From: Karstenula rhodostoma CBS 690.94
Taxonomy: Eukaryota; Ascomycota; Dothideomycetes; Pleosporales; Didymosphaeriaceae
Assembly (NCBI GenBank): GCA_010093485.1
Contig: MU001497.1
Coordinates: forward strand, 252,181 to 316,180
DNA: 64,000 nt
Direction: 5' to 3'
Both the position numbers and the translations under genes were made by a program. Under the pieces are notes generated by a model, which saw only the letters and a list, made by a program, of their open reading frames with translations, searched no databases and was not told the origin of the DNA. This document shows, piece after piece, positions 55,179 to 64,000 of the stretch; the first letter of the stretch is position 1; every line of letters starts with the position of its first letter.

Positions 55179-56391
55179 ATGTCTACTGATTCCGCAAACA
55201 TTGGTTGGCGTTTGCAGCTCTTCAGTGGATTTTTCACGCCATTACAAGTCATTGCAGTAGTATTACGCTTCTACTCCCGCTGGCTTGTTGTGGGGCAAAG
55301 CCACCCGCTCGAAGATACGCTTGTCGTAGTTGCTTTGATATCGCAACTCATACTAGGTGCCGTGGGTCTCGGTAGGGGACTTTAATGTTGAAAGTCAATA
55401 GACGTCACTGACCATCGTGTTTTAGCTTCAATTACCTTCGCAGGCGTGGGCCAGCATCTCGACTACCTGAAAGAACATGAGCCCGACAAAGCACTCAACT
55501 GGGGGAAGTACCTTCTTGCCCTTGCGACACTGTACTTCGTCGACGTCAACATCCCAAAGCTAGCTGTTCTAGCACTTTACAGACGGCTGTTCCCACAGAG
55601 AACAGCAAGAATCACGGTCTATGGGATAACAGGAATTCTTGTCGCTGGGTCGATCGCAAATACGATCGTCTCTTTGGCAGCGTGCACACCCTTCGAAGCG
55701 AACTACAACCCCACGATCCCAGGAGCGAAGTGCATTGACAAGGAATCGTTTTTCGTTTGGACGAGTGTGCCAAATATCGCGACAGATGTGGTCATGCTCG
55801 CGCTTCCATTGCCCATTGTCTGGAGCCTACACAACACGAAGCGCATCAAAATCGCTTTGACCTTTACATTCCTCGTTGGCAGTCTGTAAGTTGCTGGGCC
55901 GCGATCCTGTTCGTTGAGACTTTGTTGACCAATCTTGAAGCGGGCTCGTTGCCTCGATACTACGGTTTCATACATTTTTTGTTACGAACTCGTTCACGGA
56001 TGGAACCTATGATGCGGTCGAGCTTATCATCTGGACCGTTGCGGAGCCTGGGATTTATCTAATCTCAGCTTGTCTCCTTACTTATCGACCACTTCTTGAA
56101 CGTGTTGGTAAATCCAGACTATTCGGAAGCTTCAGAACAAGTGCAAATAGTTCGAACCCATCCGGCTATGGTCCCGGAAAGCGAGATGGGGCGGATAATG
56201 GAGGCAGCGTCCCACTCAGGAACGTCAAAAGAATGGGCCATGGCTTCACGGAACTGGATGACGACGCCTCTAGTGGCAACGTGCACATACTGAGGGCGAG
56301 CTCGGAGAGGAATATTCCAGGCTCGTCAGGCGGAGGACCAGGGGGCATTACAGTGACGACGGAGATTCAAAATTCGTGGGCCACAAAGTAA
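55179..56391 (+). CDS. Rhodopsin/PTH11-like seven-helix membrane protein
   Basis: Three exons (55179-55371, 55426-55885, 55941-56391) give 367 residues. About seven hydrophobic helices are visible, starting FSGFFTPLQVIAVVLRFYSRW and DTLVVVALISQLILGAVGLG. The typical motifs of this family follow: GVGQHL, KYLLALATLYFVDVNIPKLAVL, YRRLFP, a Cys pair (AACTPFEANY, GAKCID), and SFTDGTYDAVELIIWTVAEP. The tail of about 90 residues is polar and Ser/Gly-rich. These rhodopsin-like proteins are plasma-membrane or endomembrane proteins often found in fungal secondary-metabolite loci, without a proven transport or receptor activity. It sits between the PKS and the A-T-R gene, suggesting co-regulation. Confidence 0.82.
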
Positions 56392-57516
56392 TCAGCGCAA
56401 CTTAGGATAGACGCCTCTTGACCGGTAATTCTGGCGAGACCCCTCTCGAGTTCTTTGTCTGAACGCACTATTTCTCTAGTTGCCCAAAACCACTTCATCG
56501 GGATTAGCATGTCTCGGTAATTGCATACTGTGCAATCAGGTGGCTCGCATATGTATGTTCAGCCCACAAACCACATCTCGCTATCGACCGCCCCCAATCC
56601 TTTCAACTCTGCGGCGTTCTTCCACAACTCCCCGCGGGCCGTTTCCCCAGCCCACCCATTGCCGACACATAACGATCTACGATCCCCGCTGTGGCGTGAT
56701 TGACGAAGATAAGTCGCTGAGTCCTTGAGGTCCATTCCACCCCATGTACCCCGGCGTTGCCCCCTTGTGCCATTTAATCACGGACATCAGTGTCCCAACG
56801 CGGTATTATCAATGTAACATCAAGCTCTGCCAATGCGGGCACCATCTTACCTCGGGAAGTATTGATGACGCGTTAGGTAGACTTAGCGCAGATCAATGCT
56901 TGTTCTCAGGCTGTTACAGGCTTAATGAGCGAACCTGCCTCTCCAAGTCCGAAGTTCCTGCGTGTACGCCTGGTCTTTTAGTCCCCAAAGGGAAGGAGCT
57001 ATTCCCACCAATCAGACCCTGGACGCTCCTGGTCACGCTCTGGCGGCCCGAGGCGGTTCGCAGCATCAATGGACGCCTTGGATGCTAAAGGGAGATGGAC
57101 GGATCCAAAACCCTGCTATTTCCCGGAATTAGATGCCAGGGTACCTCCATGTCGACAATGGGCGCTTGCCAGTCCTACTACAGTTCGTGCATTGTTTATC
57201 GGGCGTGCAACAACCTAGGTTGCGGAGCAGAAAGCACAGGCCCACCTCTATAGTGGTCGGGGCCAAATTCGTCACGATGCGGCACGGATGCGGGGCGTCG
57301 CTACCGTGCCACAACCTTTGTCCTGATGCAGCGACAACCAAGTATGTCTCGAACGATATCGCTGACCTGAAAAAAGCCGACCTACGTCCTGCACCTTTAG
57401 GAACATCACCTTTTTGCTGCGCACCAAGCCCAACAGATCCTTTAGGTGTTACCCGCAGTTGCATTCACCAAACTTTTGTGATTACAATTTTCCTTCCTGC
57501 AAAAAGAGTAGAAAAT
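56392..57516. other. Intergenic gap upstream of the A-T-R gene
   Basis: About 1.1 kb with the 3' flank of the membrane-protein gene and the promoter of the reductase gene. ORFs of about 110 codons have no motifs. Confidence 0.45.
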
Positions 57517-60500
57517 ATGGCACAGGATCATGCACAGATCTCGAACTGGCGCGAGGAGCTCCTCCCCAACATCATAGATCACCTAGCCAAGGTAGCACCT
57601 TCGACACCGTATGCTCTCTACCCCAATTCTCCAACGACCTATGATGAGGGTTATCGGACTGTTACATATAAGGACTTTGCCAATGCTGTGAATGGATTTG
57701 CTTGGTGGCTGAGCGACAACCTGGGAACGTCCGAGAATTTCGATGTTCTGGCGTACTTTGGGCCAAACGACGTACGGTACACTGCTCTGCTGCTTGGGGC
57801 TGTCAAAGCCGGTTATGTGGTAGGTTTCAACATCTCTCGGAGCTAGAGTCCGTTCTGAATTATTGCAGGCTTTCTTCACCTCTCCACGAAACAGTGTCGC
57901 TGCTCACGGCGCGCTGTTCGACAAGCTACAATGCAAGATTCTGCTCACGCCAGAGCCAGCTCCACCGGCCACAGAGCATATCATAAGCGCTCATCCTATA
58001 AAGCACCTGCATGTTCCAAGCGTGACCGATCTCCTTGAAAAAGAGTACCCGCATTATACGTACAACAAAACTTATGCAGCGGCTCGCACAGATCCTCTTG
58101 TGGTAGTGTATGCTTCTTTTCTCGCGATCGCCCCCCAAGACTTCGAGACTAATCAAGTCCTGCAGGCATACGTCGGGCTCAACCGGTATACCCAAACCGC
58201 TGATTTGGACGCACGAGACGGCTGCGAGGCATCAGAACTACTGTGCTCTTGAACCACCTTCTGGGTTTCAATCAATTGACAAGCTTCACCAGGGCAAGCG
58301 CATGCTGAACACGTTTCCACCTTTTCACGTAGGTATTGGCTACTACTCATAGGATGGTCCTGGCTTACGTCATATCAGGCAGCCGGAATCGCCATTCACC
58401 TTGTTCATAGCCCTCCATTCGGTACTGTTTCCATCGCTCCATTGTCCGGTGCTCTTCCCACGGCCGAGAGCATTGTCCAAGCACTGAAGACCACCAAAGT
58501 AGATGTGGCTTTCCTTGTGCCCTCTATCATCGCCGATATTAGCCAGAAGCCGGACCTGTTAGACTACTGCGCTGAGAACCTGGAACTCATTCTTTACGCG
58601 GGTGGCGACCTACCTCGAGCGATAGGCGACAAGATCGCCGCCAAGATGCCCATCCAAAACAATCACGGTGCATCCGAATTCGGGCTCATCGCCCAACTTC
58701 GAACGCCAGAAATGACAAGATTGGACTGGCATTACGTGCTGCCTCATCCGGAGCTAGGGTGCGTGTTCGAAGAAAATTCGCCTGGACTCTACGAGCTAGT
58801 GTTCAAGAAAGACCCAAAATATGAGAAGCACATCATGCCATTCACTATTGGACCGATTCTGAAAGGACAAGATGAGTACCGCACTAGAGATTTGTTTGTC
58901 AAACATCCTACGATTGCAGATTGCTGGGCTTGGAAGGCCAGAGCGGATGATATCATTGTCTTCCTCAACGGCGAGAAGACGAACCCGGTCTCCATGGAAC
59001 AGTCTATAATTTCAAACAACGAAGACGTGGTCCAAGCCCTAGTGTTCGGCATGCAGAGGTTCCAAGCCGGGCTCCTTGTTGAGCCTGCACCAAAGTTGGG
59101 GAAGTTGAACGACGAAGAACAAACTGCATTCATTGATAAAATCTGGCCTTCCATCGATCGAGCCAACCAGACTGCACCGGCTCATGCGCGCGTCGAGAAA
59201 GCCATGATCATGCTTACAAGCCCGGAAAGGCCTATGATCCGTTCTGGCAAGGGCACAATCCAGCGACAGAGTACTCTCGCAATGTATGCTGACGATATCG
59301 ATGACATCTATCTCAAAGCTGACACTGTACTCACCGGAATTGATCACGCGTCTCTGGACACCAAAGATTCTCGCCAGGTCGCTGAGTGGCTGAAGAAAGT
59401 CATCTCCCAGATCGAGCCTGCACTTCTTGAAGATGAGGAGAAGACTTTCTTTGAGAAGGGAATGGATTCTTTGATGGGTGTCAGGCTGGTTCGAGCTTTG
59501 AGACATGGCCTCGGCCAACCTGAACTTGAACTGTCTGTTGTTTATAACAATCCTAGCCTGGACTTGCTTACACAGTATATCGTGAACGGGAAAGCCGCTG
59601 AGACTGCCACGAATGGCGCTACAGATGAGACTTCAAAGGTCAACCAGGAGGTTTCGGAGATCGATAGCCTACTGAAAGAGTATGAGCCGCTTATCACTCA
59701 AATAGGACAGCAACCACGTACAACCGGCGAAAGACAGGGCGAAGTCGCCGTTCTCACTGGTTCCACAGGCTCTCTGGGTATCCATCTCCTCCAGGCACTT
59801 CTGTCAAATCCGGCCATCTCCCACGTCTACTGCCTCAACAGGCGTGCAAATGCCGAAGAAATCCATGAAACCAAGACCCAAGGCTGGGAATCCAAGCTAC
59901 CTCAACAAAGTAAGCGCGTCACCTTCCTACAAGCGACATTGCACGACCTTAATCTTGGCCTGGAGGAGAAGACGTATGAAACCATCCGCTCAACGGCAAC
60001 CCTCATTATCCATAACGCCTGGACGGTGAACTTCATCTTACCTCTCAAGGCGTTCCGCTCGCAGTTCGATGGTCTGACCAACCTCTTCCGCTTGGCAGGG
60101 AGTCGTTCAGACCCTCCCAAACTACTTTACATTTCCTCAATCAGCTCGGTCGCACAGCTGCCGCGGGTGACATCTTCTCTTTCGATACCCGAGAAAGTAG
60201 TTCGCGATTCTAATGCCCCGTACGAGATCGGATACGCCAAGTCAAAGCTCGTCTCTGAGCTGCTCTGTGACGCTGCAGCGCAAACGTTGGACATACCTGT
60301 ATCCTTCGCTCGCGTCGGACAGATCGCGGGGGCAGTCGGAGAGGGCGTTGACGCGACGTGGAGTACAGCGGAATGGCTGCCGGGCTTGGTGGTCACATCC
60401 ATCAGCCTCGGTCTGCTGCCGGAGGATCTGGGTGCCGAACTGAACCAAGTCGACTGGGTGCCCGTGGACCTCCTTTCCAAGGTGCTCTTGGAACTCGGAA

Positions 60501-60910
60501 CTGGCTCATCGCCAAAGACATCAAATAATGGCGCTGAGGTATTCAACCTGCTCAACCCGAAGACGACGTCGTGGAAAGAACTCATCCCAGCCGTCGTATC
60601 TGGCGTCGAGAAACATACTGGTAAGGTCCTTGGCGTAGTGCCTGCCGGTGACTGGCTTGAAAAGCTGCAAGAGGTTGTGGACAATTTCTCTGGCGATGAT
60701 GCGGCGGATCTCGTGCGCAAGTATCCAGCGGTTAGGCTGCAGGAGTTCTACGAGGCGCGTCTCCTTGCTAGTGAGAAGGCTATCAAGTGGGATCTGGATC
60801 GTGCGACGTCTCACAGCGCGACTTTGAATAGCATGCCTGCTATCGGGGGGGATTGGGTCGAGAAGTGGGTTGAGCGATGGATTAGGGATATGAAAGCAGT
60901 TGATGAGTAG
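57517..60910 (+). CDS. NRPS-like A-T-R carboxylic acid reductase
   Basis: Four exons (57517-57819, 57869-58107, 58166-58328, 58379-60910) give 1078 residues. The adenylation domain (1 to about 560) has the AMP-binding loop HTSGSTGIPK restored at the second splice, NHGASEFG, YRTRDLF and NGEKTNP. The thiolation site is FFEKGMDSLMG with its phosphopantetheine serine near 599. The thioester-reductase domain follows at about 685-1060: LTGSTGSLGIHLL, LLYISSISSV, and catalytic Tyr/Lys in YEIGYAKSK. There is no condensation domain. Such enzymes activate an acid as AMP-ester, load it as thioester and reduce it with NADPH to an aldehyde. The neighbouring HR-PKS likely supplies the acid. Confidence 0.9.
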
Positions 60911-61257
60911 ATGGCGGGACGTATGGTTTAGCCTAGCTCAGACATTTCAATGGAGTTTTGCTTGGTCACCCCAACCACTGGAGATGTTTTCGGTATGTGT
61001 ATTACCGCCCGGGCGGAGTATGCCATGTGACTAGCACACAGAGTGAATGCCCCCTATGGTAAGCTAACCTCCACCTCCATGATCTTGACAGAGCGCATAT
61101 AATTTCGATACCCCATCGCCATAAGCAAAATCAGTATGAATATTGCGCTAGATCTCTGAGCGTCTACATGCTAAACACACGCAATGCTACATTATGCCAA
61201 CCATAGACCCGCAGATTACCCACGCTCCAATGCCTATCGCATGTGCCCACTGCTCTT
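60911..61257. other. Convergent intergenic gap
   Basis: About 350 bp between the 3' ends of the A-T-R gene and the But2-domain gene. Nothing else is seen. Confidence 0.5.
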
Positions 61258-61743
61258 CTAACAGTTGTAAGCCATCGTGAACCCCGCATCCTGCGTATCA
61301 GCAAACGCAACACTCCCCGCCTGATCCTCACTCGCAATCTCCAGACTATACGACATCACGTTCTGGCACGTCGCCGAGTTGATGACGAACTTCGTCGGCG
61401 CGACCGGGCTGCTCGCCAGCGTGACGGTACCAAACAGTTTCCTCTGTCCGTTCGCGGTCCAAACGTTGATCTGGCTGTTGCCGCTGCTTTGGATCGCGTA
61501 TGCGGCTGGGAAGTTGACCTCGAGCTGGCAGCCGAAGGCACCGGCGGGGATGTTGGAGAAGGTCAGTGCGTTGAGGACTTTTTTGGCGCCGTTGGCGGAT
61601 TGCGAGATGTGGTAGTTGATGGGGAAGCCGATACTTTGGGGGTATGCGACGGAGCAGGAGCGGGTTTCGAGGGGTGCGGTGGGGGCGGCGCCGGCGAGGA
61701 GGGCAGCGCTCAGGAGAGTGGTGGCTGTGGTGAAGTACTGCAT
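61258..61743 (-). CDS. Secreted But2-domain protein
   Basis: A single exon of 161 residues. It starts with a signal peptide (MQYFTTATTLLSAALLAGAA). The rest is a beta-rich domain with conserved pairs of cysteines (SCSVAYP, FGCQLEVNFP, ATCQNVMSY, final YNC) and the pattern TFSNIPAGAFGCQLEVNFP. This matches the fungal 'ubiquitin 3 binding protein But2' C-terminal domain found in many small secreted proteins. It is probably extracellular or cell-wall associated. Despite the domain name, a ubiquitin-like link is not implied for a secreted protein. Its location next to the A-T-R gene may be coincidental. Confidence 0.8.
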   Translation of the reverse strand: MQYFTTATTLLSAALLAGAAPTAPLETRSCSVAYPQSIGFPINYHISQSANGAKKVLNALTFSNIPAGAFGCQLEVNFPAAYAIQSSGNSQINVWTANGQRKLFGTVTLASSPVAPTKFVINSATCQNVMSYSLEIASEDQAGSVAFADTQDAGFTMAYNC

Positions 61744-63160
61744 GGTGGGTTGGAAGCGAGTACTTTGAAAATAGAAACGGGCGCGGGTTGCTAGATGTTC
61801 AAGGAGGATGAGATGTTGTCGATGGTTGGAATTGCTTTCGAGTTGCTGATGTTCCTTCTCAACAGCACATCAAACAACCTTTATACTCGACACATACAGG
61901 CTATCATAAGAAGGTCGATTCTATATCTGTGCGTGCCTTTGCAGCGTTGTTTCCCGCATGTTCCGAGCTTCATAGCGTGATGCCGATGGTAACTCAACAC
62001 TGTATGTCATCAGGTGAATGCCACCGTCGCAGAGACCATCAGCATCGCAAGCAGCTGACCTGGAGACTGTGAGGTGCATAGAGCTAAGCTTCGCTGCTAT
62101 TGCTTGTCTTTCGATTGGGTTGCTTGATACGCTGCGCCTCGGTCAGCGATGCGACGTCGTAACGCTTACCGAGCTGCGAAATACCGACTGCTGAAGAAAA
62201 ATCGGATGGAATAGGCGCAAGCGGGTAGTCGCGTGGCGTATTGTGACGTTACTTCTCGCATGGCTTTTCTAGTAATGGAATTTGGCTAGGTCTAGTATAG
62301 TTGGTTGGTATCAATGGTGTGTAGCGCTCGCTGCGCTTGTGGCTGATTACCGCAGCCGATGCGCTACTCGGGTCCTATGAGACGCAGCAATTAACGTGGC
62401 TATCTAAAGACGAAACCAGGTGCCACGGGTTGCAGTGGCATTTTCATAATTGGTGCCAGAATTACTTCAGGGTATACGCTGGTAGGACCTCGGGATTGCT
62501 AGATGCATGTGGATGGAAACGAATGAGCAATCGTAGAAGCGTAATACTGTAGGATAGGATCTCATGCAATAATGGCGCGAGGTTGAGAAGTGGCAGAGCT
62601 TCCCAGTCGAGGCCATTCCTTGCCCGAAAACCTCACAACCGAAGAAGGAAAAGTGACCTTTCGCCTCGTATATTATGGTTCACGCCAAATAACCACACCC
62701 GGGTTCTGGCCTTGAACAATCCCGCAGAGACGGGGCATGACAAAAGAGTCTAGATCTCGTCGAAATAGATCATCCCGCATCTGGGGGATCGGATGTGAAT
62801 GTACTGAGTGGAATCTACATATACGCTTGGGGGTGGCAGGTGGGAGGTGATCGACCTTGGAGAATTTGGATGTGAGCACGCGTTCACGTGATAGATTCCC
62901 ACGCGCTTAGGAAGCGATTACGAAGATTATCTCATTCTTGCCCGTCCACGCCACGAATTTCACATCTTACAACAACCTCGCAACAATTCCACCAACTTCC
63001 TTCCTTGCGACACAAAACCCATGCACATGCCGATTTCAAACAATATTATATGGCGCCGCGTCGTCGGAGTACACGAATGACTGCTGCTTGCACACTTTTC
63101 AATACATACAACAATATCTCTCTGCACTCGGATGCGTGATACGCTCCATCTTTAGAGTCA
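61744..63160. other. Intergenic gap
   Basis: About 1.4 kb upstream of the But2-domain gene. It has short ORFs on both strands with no motifs; I see no gene. Confidence 0.45.
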
Positions 63161-63583
63161 TTATGAAGGACCTGCGCAACACAAGTACATGGAGTATAAT
63201 CCAGGTATCCTGCCTGCGAGAGTTCGGCAATTGCTCTTGCGGGGCCACTGCCAAACCACGTTAATATCGAAGGCTAAACACAAGACCCCGGTAGTATAAC
63301 ATATCCATAGACTTCTCGTTACGGACCACCCCTTGAAAGGATTTACAATCTCAAAGCCTATCAATTCAACATTGGCAACGACAGCCATTGGATCAGAACC
63401 CAACTCTAGGTTCTCCAGGTTTGTATGTGGTATTATGACCCGGGCTTGGTCCGTCTGCACGAGCACAACATCTCTTATATACTCCTGAATCTCACTGAGT
63501 TCCTTCGCGACGCACTTTTCATCCCAAAATAGTGCTGCGGGCTCCACAGATATCAGCAAGATGCGTTTTGCCACGTCTTTCAC
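63161..63583 (-). CDS. Doubtful hypothetical protein
   Basis: A 140-codon frame whose first 85 residues have protein-like composition (KRILLISVEPAALFWDEKCV, then ELSEIQEYIRDVVLVQTDQA), but whose tail looks random. Its first 23 bases overlap the start of the plus-strand secreted gene. There is no family match. It may be a chance frame, or an exon of an unrecognised gene. Confidence 0.2.
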   Translation of the reverse strand: MKDVAKRILLISVEPAALFWDEKCVAKELSEIQEYIRDVVLVQTDQARVIIPHTNLENLELGSDPMAVVANVELIGFEIVNPFKGWSVTRSLWICYTTGVLCLAFDINVVWQWPRKSNCRTLAGRIPGLYSMYLCCAGPS

Positions 63584-64000
63584 GTCTTTCCTCTCGCTTG
63601 TCGGAGCGATTTATGCGTTGCCATCCACAAAACGCCAGTCCACAGTAACTCAAGTCTACAAATTCACTGGTTCCCCACTCAAAGCCGAGGGCATCGCCGT
63701 CCGATCCAATGGCCAGATCCTTGTTACGTTTTTCGACAGGGGCGAAGCTTGGCTAGTCGACCCGCCTACGAAGAAAGCCAGTAAAGTTGCGATCTTTACC
63801 GACACCACCTGTTCTGCAGCGATTGCCGAAGTTGCTCCCGATATCTTTGCTGTCGTAGCTGGGAAATACAGTAACAGCAATACGCCAGGAAGTTGGGGGG
63901 TGTGGAAAGTCGACTTCAGTGCAGGTGGGGCAACACCCACGACTACGCTAGTCAAGAAGGTTCCAGAGAGTGGGATGTGGAATGGGCTGTCAGCTTTCAA
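63561..64000 (+). CDS. Secreted beta-propeller-like (SMP-30/NHL-type) protein, 5' part only
   Basis: The frame from the ATG at 63561 stays open to the window end (146 codons), so the gene is truncated by the window and not necessarily broken. It begins with a signal peptide (MRFATSFTSFLSLVGAIYAL). It continues with a repeated strand pattern (TQVYKFTGSPLKAEGIAV, ILVTFFDRGEAWLVDP, IAEVAPDIFAVVAGKY, GVWKVDFSAG) that resembles the fungal secreted SMP-30/gluconolactonase-like six-bladed propellers. Such proteins are common next to biosynthetic genes. The assignment is by pattern only, and the C-terminus is unseen. Confidence 0.6.
   Translation, partial: MRFATSFTSFLSLVGAIYALPSTKRQSTVTQVYKFTGSPLKAEGIAVRSNGQILVTFFDRGEAWLVDPPTKKASKVAIFTDTTCSAAIAEVAPDIFAVVAGKYSNSNTPGSWGVWKVDFSAGGATPTTTLVKKVPESGMWNGLSAF

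Noticed and set aside
1..64000. CRISPR arrays, bacterial operons, rRNA genes or plasmid origins
   Set aside because: Intron-bearing fungal genes throughout; no regularly spaced direct repeats or rRNA-like sequence were seen.

Overview
The window reads as nuclear DNA of a filamentous ascomycete (Pezizomycotina; Dothideomycetes is possible but not provable from this). Genes are monocistronic and lie on both strands. Most carry one to four GT-AG introns of about 46-110 nt with CTAAC/CTGAC-type branch sites. The protein families are typically fungal: NACHT/STAND, HET, CHAT, a highly reducing PKS, an NRPS-like reductase, a PTH11/rhodopsin-like membrane protein, DUF3632, But2 and many SDRs. AT-rich, TA-dinucleotide-rich islands and decayed genes suggest repeat-induced point mutation. 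All spliced models were built by hand from splice signals, reading-frame continuity and family motifs.

Layout. (1) 0.6-3.4 kb: a NACHT STAND protein. (2) 3.9-17.4 kb: an oxidoreductase-rich stretch with an Ayr1-like SDR, a membrane-anchored methyltransferase, a carbonyl-reductase-like SDR, the relic of a P450:P450-reductase fusion, an intact microsomal P450, a secreted SGNH esterase, a PRISE-type reductase, a broken SnoaL-like gene, a small unknown protein and another SDR. (3) 18.0-30.7 kb: mostly housekeeping genes, namely a coiled-coil protein divergent from a BRD8-like bromodomain protein, an SREBP-type bHLH factor, a gap with two terminal-inverted-repeat elements, an NTF2-like protein, a TRIP4/Rqt4-like zinc-finger protein divergent from the cyclophilin PPIL1, and a zinc alcohol/formaldehyde dehydrogenase with a probable GC-AG intron.

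(4) 31.7-45.9 kb: an island of genes from families tied to fungal allorecognition and regulated cell death. It holds a HET-domain gene broken by an in-frame TGA, a DUF7708 protein divergent from a large AAA+ ATPase, an arginase-fold protein that has lost both metal-ligand histidines, and a CHAT (caspase-like) protease. The CHAT gene is divergent from a beta-rich protein with an acidic linker that may be gasdermin-like. This last pair is the best candidate for an undescribed two-gene killing module; the idea is an inference and is testable.

(5) 46.2-64 kb: a DUF3632 gene, then a secondary-metabolite locus. It has a highly reducing PKS (KS-AT-DH-cMT-KR-ACP, no ER), a divergent rhodopsin-like membrane protein and an adenylation-thiolation-reductase enzyme. 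The PKS probably makes a methylated, partly reduced chain as an acid, which the A-T-R enzyme would activate and reduce to an aldehyde or alcohol. A secreted But2-domain protein and the start of a secreted beta-propeller-like protein, cut by the window end, close the region.
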